Part shown: positions 6,674-10,194 of the stretch, in pieces
Position numbering within the stretch: position 1 is the stretch's first letter
Layout of the letters: each line of letters begins with the position of its first letter
Assembly (NCBI GenBank): GCA_009780285.1
Contig: WRAL01000023.1
Coordinates: 1-10,194 of the forward strand
Reading direction: 5' to 3'
DNA: 10,194 bases
DNA from: Treponema sp.
GTDB lineage: Bacteria; Spirochaetota; Spirochaetia; Treponematales; Breznakiellaceae
Program-made: the position numbers and the translations under genes
Notes under the pieces: model-generated
What the model saw: the letters and a program-made list of their open reading frames with translations, nothing else
What the model was told of the DNA's origin: nothing
Database searches by the model: none

Positions 6674-7765
6674 ATGTTTGCAAACGAATTTAGGATGATC
6701 GATTGGGACGGCATCGACGGAAAAGGCGAGGAGCTGACCGCCGAGGAAAAGTACAGGCGGATCGTCGAATGGGCAAGACAGGCGAGGGGGACGAACCCGA
6801 CCGTGTTCGACTCGCTGGTCGATTGGATGCTGGACGATTCCCAGTGGACGGACGACAAGCTCGCGGACAACGAGCGGATTTTAACGCAGGGCGTGTTCGC
6901 CAGGTTCAAGGAACAAAACGCCTGGCTTAGAACGCGCCTGAAGGAACTGGAGCCGGCGGGCGTGGTTAACGGCGAGGTTTTCAAGGCGCTGGACAGATTC
7001 GACGACGAGCTTTCCGGCCTGACCCATCACGAGGGATTGAGGGAAACAGTCGCAAAAATGTTTGCCGACTTTACGACGATGCGGGATCGCGCCATGCGGG
7101 AAAAGATAGCCGGCAATAAAACGGGACCTGCCGGAACGGATAACCAGGAGTCGGTGGGATACGTCAATTTCCTTAACGGCTGCGATGCGCAGGTTCAGTG
7201 GTGCCTGTTCATGCCGGATTTTGTAAAACGACAACAGAACGGTTTCCAGGTCGAGCGTTTTGAGTACAGGAAAATTCAGGCGATGCGTTTTGTCGGGAAA
7301 GAAAGGGGGAGAAACGACAGCCCTGAGACTCGCAGGGAAATTTTCCGAACGTTGGATGCCATGACGGAATATAAGTCGGGCTTTTATCATGACCTTTTAC
7401 TTTCCCACCATTACGGCAAGGGCGTGGACGCCGAGCCTCGACATGATTTTTTTGGGCGATTCATGAAGGCGGACGCTCCCGTGCCGCAAGGATTCGCGCA
7501 TTGGGATTTTCTTCCCGATGACGCCGGCGCGCCCTACCTGACCTTCCGCAGCGAATTCGCCTATGCCGCCTTTTCCGGCGACGCGGATGCCATGCGCAAA
7601 ACCGAGGGCTACGATGTATCCGCGATGTATGACGTAACCCGCAACATAATCCTTGGACAGGGCGTTCATATCCCCTATCCGGAAATCTATTGGACGGCGG
7701 AAGTGTTTACGGAGGGCCATGACAAGCCAAGCGCGGCATTCCTGTTCAGCGTGATTTTGGATTAG
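6674..7765 (+). CDS. hypothetical protein with GyrI/AraC effector-binding-like C-terminal half
   Basis: This protein has 363 residues. The start is fixed by a strong AGGAGG at 6661-6666, seven bases before the ATG at 6674; upstream in-frame ATGs (6602, 6656) lack this. Residues 1-190 are helical and charged, with a segment rich in Trp and Asp (VDWMLDDSQW), and I do not recognise them. From about residue 192, VERFEYRKIQAMRFVGKE resembles the opening strand of GyrI/AraC effector-binding domains. Later stretches (FGRFMKADAPVPQGF, FRSEFAYAAFSGD, PYPEIYWTAEVF) fit the rest of such a small-molecule-binding domain. No helix-turn-helix, signal peptide or membrane segment is seen, so it is probably a cytosolic ligand-binding or sequestering protein. 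The next gene fragment starts 20 bases downstream and may once have been co-transcribed. The domain assignment is tentative. Confidence 0.7.
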   Translation: MFANEFRMIDWDGIDGKGEELTAEEKYRRIVEWARQARGTNPTVFDSLVDWMLDDSQWTDDKLADNERILTQGVFARFKEQNAWLRTRLKELEPAGVVNGEVFKALDRFDDELSGLTHHEGLRETVAKMFADFTTMRDRAMREKIAGNKTGPAGTDNQESVGYVNFLNGCDAQVQWCLFMPDFVKRQQNGFQVERFEYRKIQAMRFVGKERGRNDSPETRREIFRTLDAMTEYKSGFYHDLLLSHHYGKGVDAEPRHDFFGRFMKADAPVPQGFAHWDFLPDDAGAPYLTFRSEFAYAAFSGDADAMRKTEGYDVSAMYDVTRNIILGQGVHIPYPEIYWTAEVFTEGHDKPSAAFLFSVILD

Positions 7766-7892
7766 TTTTATTGAAGGGGGAAAGAATGGAAAAGCACAGG
7801 ATCGGCCCGATCAATGCGCTGCAAAAGAGTTTGGCGGAAAATAAAATCGACGAGGGCATTTGCGAAAAGGTCCTAGAAGGAGCGTGTGAAAT

Positions 7893-7926
7893 CAACCAAC
7901 CCCGCTGCAAGCAGCGGGTATGGTTG
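7893..7926. repeat. left hairpin of the element
   Basis: CCCGCTGC (7901-7908) and GCAGCGGG (7911-7918) form a perfect 8-bp stem with an AA loop. After a 2x2 mismatch, CAACCA (7893-7898) pairs with TGGTTG (7921-7926). The shape matches REP-like palindromes. Confidence 0.85.
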
Positions 7927-7947
7927 TTTAGGTAAGGTATTCGTCTC

Positions 7948-7995
7948 AGGGTTTAATACCTTTTTAACGCCCCAAGGGGCGAGGTATTAAACCCT
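7948..7995. repeat. right nested hairpin of the element
   Basis: AGGGTTTAATACC (7948-7960) pairs perfectly with GGTATTAAACCCT (7983-7995). Inside, CGCCCC (7968-7973) pairs with GGGGCG (7976-7981) around an AA loop, with TTTTTAA bulged on the 5' side. An upstream AAGGTATT (7934-7941) can also pair with AATACCTT (7955-7962), so two folds compete. Confidence 0.85.
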
Positions 7996-8493
7996 TCGCG
8001 TACAATAAAGCCGGGATGCCAGCCAGAGAAGCTCGCCGGCTGGCTCTTCGACTCGATGGCAAGGATGGACGAGCTTTTGGACGACGACGCTAAGCGGAAA
8101 GTCCGCGAGGGCTGCGCCTGCGCCTTGGCGGCCGGCAGAAAAGGCTCTGCATCGAAACCAACAAAAGCTGCGCCGCGGACGAGGAGCGCATTGCGGCGCT
8201 GAATCCCGGCGGTCTTTTCGGAAAGGGCGAAAGGATAAAAATCGTCGGGCCGGGCAAGTACGAGGCGGCTTTCCAGGAGGATTCGCGGCCTGAGAAAAGA
8301 TGCGTCTGCTCGAATTTTCGCCTGAACGGGCTTGGCAAAGCCTGGTCGAAGACTTATTGTCTTTGCTGCGCTGGCCATGTAAGGCGTCACATGGAAACGG
8401 CGCTGGGAAAAAAGCTGCGGGTCGAATGCGTTTCGTCCGCGCTTGCTAGTATGGGCCGAGATAACTGCAGGTTTAGGCTGAGCGAGGTCTAGC

Positions 8494-8524
8494 GGGGCCA
8501 ATGCGCTCGCGGCGCATTGGCCTC
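8494..8524. repeat. strong hairpin just after the pseudogene stop
   Basis: GGCCAATGCGC (8496-8506) pairs perfectly with GCGCATTGGCC (8512-8522) around TCGCG, extended by a G-T and a G-C pair (8494-8524). It follows the TAG by one base and could end or stabilise a transcript, but no T-run of terminator type follows directly. Confidence 0.7.
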
Positions 8525-8527
8525 AAA

Positions 8528-8607
8528 GTTTTGCGAAGCAAACTCCATGCTTGTTTGCGCGCTTTTGGGCGAGGGGTCAGACCGAAGGTCTGCGACTTCC
8601 CCCGCCC
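8528..8607. repeat. two hairpins with cGAAg loops in the spacer before the GNAT gene
   Basis: First, TTTGC-GAA-GCAAA (8530-8542) contains the GCGAAGC heptamer; its GCAAAC arm (8538-8543) can instead pair with GTTTGC (8553-8558). Second, CAGACC-GAA-GGTCTG (8578-8592) is extended by GGGCGAGGGG on the left (8567-8576) and TTCCCCCGCCC on the right (8597-8607) with small bulges. Both loops are GAA closed by C-G. No protein frame is supported here. The whole spacer is 171 bases (8493-8663). Confidence 0.65.
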
Positions 8608-8663
8608 TCTTGCCTCGCGCCGCCAAAATAGGGCAAAATATTCCATAGAAAGGAGGCGCCGGC

Positions 8664-10194
8664 ATGACTGTTTACGAGACTTTGGACAATGGGCTGAGGA
8701 TCGTCGAGTACGAGGACGCGCTGGCGCAGGCCGTCGCGGATATGTGGAACCGCAGCCGCGAGGCCTGGGGCGACGACGGGAGCGTGGCGACGGCGGCGCA
8801 GGTGGCCGGCGAGCACGCGACGGCGGCGTTTTTCAATGTCTACATCGCGCTCGATGGGGACGAGGCCGTGGGCTACTGCTCCCTCGCGCGCTACCACGCC
8901 GACGCGAACACCCTTTATGTGGCGACGCTGAACGTGCGCCCGGACTGGCATGGCAAAAAGGTGGGGAAGGCGCTTGTGTTGCTGTGCTCCCGCCGCGCCG
9001 TCGAGCTTGGCTATCCGCGCATAGACCTCCACACTTGGAGCGGCAACGTCGCCGCCGTGCCCCTTTACAAAAAATGCGGCTACCTTTGGGAGGACAGGCC
9101 GGACAGAACGCACCTTGTCAACTTTATGCCGACGATTCTGACGACGGAATTGTTCGCGCCGTTTTTTGCAAAGGCCGATTGGTACGCCGACTCGACTCGC
9201 GCGCTGGAAATAACGCCGGACGGCGCCAAGGAAAACGGCTTCGAGGTTTTCGGCTATTCCTGGGAAAAAGGCGACGAGCGCCTTGCCGTGGGCTTCGAGC
9301 GCTCCGGCCGGCGAATGTGGCTAATCGAAACGAACGACTACACAATCGCTTTTATGGCCGAGGATCACTGCCCGCCTTTCGGGATCGCCTGCCCTTGCGC
9401 TTTCACGGTTGAAAACCGTTCCGGCCGGGATCTGCGCCTTAAAATCCAAGGCCGCAGCGATGGGAATATTCGCTTTGATTTTTCCCTGGACGAGACGGTC
9501 GCGGCCGGAAGCTCGAGGGTTTTTCCTGGCAGCTTTGTCGCCGATCCGCTGGACGAACCGATAGACAAGTGGAAGGTTCATCCCTGCGCGCTGGCCGACG
9601 TGGAAATTAACGGAATGCCTGTGGAGTTCGGCCTGGGGATAAAGTCCCGGCATCCCTTCACGGCGACGCTCGCCGACGAGGTTGCGGTAAAGCGCGTGGG
9701 CATGGAAATCGAATGCCATGTCGCGATTGCCAGCGCGCTGTCCGTCGACGCCACTGTTTGCGTTGAGTTTCCAGACGGGCGGTTTCTTTCCTTTATAAAT
9801 GCGCGCGCCGAGGTTTTCGTGAAGGTCAAGGGCAAGGCTTCGTTCAAAGCCAGGGCGAAAGTTCTTGGCATTGGCTACGAGGCGCTTGCCGTAAAGTTCG
9901 CGGCGACTGTGGCCGGCGGCGAGGAATTTCATTGTGAAAACACAATCCATGTCGTCAACCGCGATCTTGTCGCCTGTTTCGCCGCGCGCCGGGACGAGGG
10001 CGCAAGCCTTTATTGCGGGCCTTGGGAGCTGGACTACGGCGCGCAGCACAACAGCGCGAAAATCCGCCATGCCTTTCTCGACGGCGCTTTTTCCGGCTGG
10101 CATGATTTCTCGCCGCCGCAGCTCGGCAAGCCCTACGCGCAGGAATTCGACGTGACGCAGGCCGAGATAACGACCCGCGCGCAAGGGCCCCAGA
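8664..10194 (+). CDS. GNAT acetyltransferase domain fused to a long beta-rich region, 3' end beyond window
   Basis: An open frame of 510 codons runs from ATG 8664, preceded by AGGAGG at 8651-8656 with a 7-base spacing, to the window edge without a stop. Residues 1 to about 155 read as a GNAT N-acetyltransferase, which moves an acetyl group from acetyl-CoA to an amine. Evidence: the core strand TLYVATLNVRPDW, the acetyl-CoA loop HGKKVGKAL (residues 96-104), and GNVAAVPLYKKCGY (Y135, Y140). The usual Q/R-x-x-G-x-G/A loop is altered, with H96 first and K99 in place of the Gly. From about residue 155 a segment containing ELFAPFFAKADWYADSTRAL leads into about 320 residues of beta-rich sequence with Asp, Gly and aromatic residues, which I do not recognise; a carbohydrate-related or Ig-like sandwich is possible. 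No signal peptide is seen. Antisense frames here are codon-bias shadows. The acceptor substrate is unknown. Confidence 0.85.
   Translation, partial: MTVYETLDNGLRIVEYEDALAQAVADMWNRSREAWGDDGSVATAAQVAGEHATAAFFNVYIALDGDEAVGYCSLARYHADANTLYVATLNVRPDWHGKKVGKALVLLCSRRAVELGYPRIDLHTWSGNVAAVPLYKKCGYLWEDRPDRTHLVNFMPTILTTELFAPFFAKADWYADSTRALEITPDGAKENGFEVFGYSWEKGDERLAVGFERSGRRMWLIETNDYTIAFMAEDHCPPFGIACPCAFTVENRSGRDLRLKIQGRSDGNIRFDFSLDETVAAGSSRVFPGSFVADPLDEPIDKWKVHPCALADVEINGMPVEFGLGIKSRHPFTATLADEVAVKRVGMEIECHVAIASALSVDATVCVEFPDGRFLSFINARAEVFVKVKGKASFKARAKVLGIGYEALAVKFAATVAGGEEFHCENTIHVVNRDLVACFAARRDEGASLYCGPWELDYGAQHNSAKIRHAFLDGAFSGWHDFSPPQLGKPYAQEFDVTQAEITTRAQGPQ

Larger units (their letters stand above)
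7893..8007. mobile_element. double-hairpin insertion, possibly a non-autonomous IS200/IS605- or REP-type element
   Basis: This ~114-base stretch interrupts the Cys-rich gene. Its left part is an imperfect hairpin (7893-7926) and its right part a long stem with a nested hairpin (7948-7995), followed by TTCGCGTACAATAA. No open frame, terminal inverted repeat or target duplication is seen. Subterminal hairpins without target duplication are typical of IS200/IS605 elements and REP/RAYT sequences mobilised by single-strand transposases. The exact ends are not certain. Family assignment is inference. Confidence 0.55.
7786..8492 (+). pseudogene. broken gene for a small Cys-rich protein (element insertion plus frameshift)
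   Basis: A start with a good ribosome binding site (GAAGGGGG at 7773-7780) opens a frame encoding MEKHRIGPINALQKSLAENK and continuing through KVLEGACEI. It then runs into a hairpin element and stops at TAA 7933-7935. After the element, the same frame resumes at 8008 (KPGCQPEKLAGWLFDSMARM...) up to CACAL. The frame must then shift at the A-run 8139-8142 (one A apparently lost) to continue as RLCIETNKSCAADEER through RCVCSNFRL and a Cys cluster TYCLCCAGHVRRH (from 8352), ending at TAG 8490-8492. Without the shift, translation stops at TGA 8200-8202. The Cys pattern suggests metal binding and recalls proteins labelled DUF6144, but I am unsure of the name. Removing about 114 bases (7894-8007) restores one frame, which supports insertion into a former gene. 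Confidence 0.75.

Noticed and set aside
7953..8501. Minus-strand open frame of 182 codons
   Set aside because: It runs antisense through the element and the pseudogene, with no recognisable content. The + strand shows family-like Cys motifs.
8494..8524. Rho-independent terminator after the pseudogene
   Set aside because: The stem is strong, but only CAAAGTTTT follows at a distance, without a direct T-run; kept as a hairpin only.
7893..8607. CRISPR array from the repeated hairpins
   Set aside because: The palindromes differ in sequence and size, with no regular repeat-spacer pattern and no cas genes in the window.
8501..9412. Plus-strand open frame of 303 codons, Arg-rich
   Set aside because: It overlaps the hairpin spacer and the GNAT gene in another frame, and its Arg/Gly/Ala-rich translation is typical of a shadow. 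The GNAT frame has a perfect ribosome binding site and family motifs.
9321..10184. Long minus-strand open frame of 287 codons
   Set aside because: It lies fully antisense to the open GNAT-fusion frame, has no recognisable domain, and arises from the strong GC third-position bias of the + strand gene.

Overview
The window looks like a chromosomal segment from a moderately GC-rich, diderm-type bacterium. A gut treponeme or other spirochaete is my best guess. This rests on the lipoprotein signal peptides, the outer-membrane-like protein and the DUF3990/DUF3791 genes, and it is an inference only. All real genes that I can support lie on the + strand, mostly with short spacings.

Layout. (1) Positions 1-2129 hold most of mutS, cut at its 5' end by the window. 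It carries a C6G9 tract just before the Walker A motif. (2) Positions 2175-3125 hold a tightly packed three-gene module: a DUF3990 protein (ADP-ribosyltransferase-like), a small unrecognised protein, and a DUF3791 protein. The content and overlaps suggest a toxin-antitoxin-like unit. (3) Positions 3139-3780 hold a clearly AT-rich gene for a zinc-dependent phospholipase C-like protein. (4) Positions 3882-6547 look like an envelope locus: an exported, probably beta-rich protein followed by two tandem paralogous lipoproteins with an alpha/beta-hydrolase (proline iminopeptidase-like) fold. Their first ~60 codons are almost identical in DNA, while the rest has diverged to roughly half identity in protein. 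(5) Positions 6674-7765 encode a protein whose C-terminal half resembles GyrI/AraC effector-binding domains, with an unrecognised N-terminal half and no DNA-binding domain that I can see. (6) Positions 7786-8492 are the remains of a Cys-rich protein gene, broken by a ~114-nt double-hairpin element and by a one-base frameshift. (7) Positions 8493-8663 are a hairpin-rich spacer. (8) From 8664 to the window end runs an open frame of at least 510 codons that encodes an N-terminal GNAT acetyltransferase domain fused to a long beta-rich region. It has no stop inside the window.

The accessory character (gene module, AT-rich insert, duplicated surface lipoproteins, hairpin elements, pseudogene) begins right after mutS. 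The strongest leads are the homopolymer in mutS, the mosaic lipoprotein pair, the double-hairpin element inside the broken gene, and the GNAT fusion.
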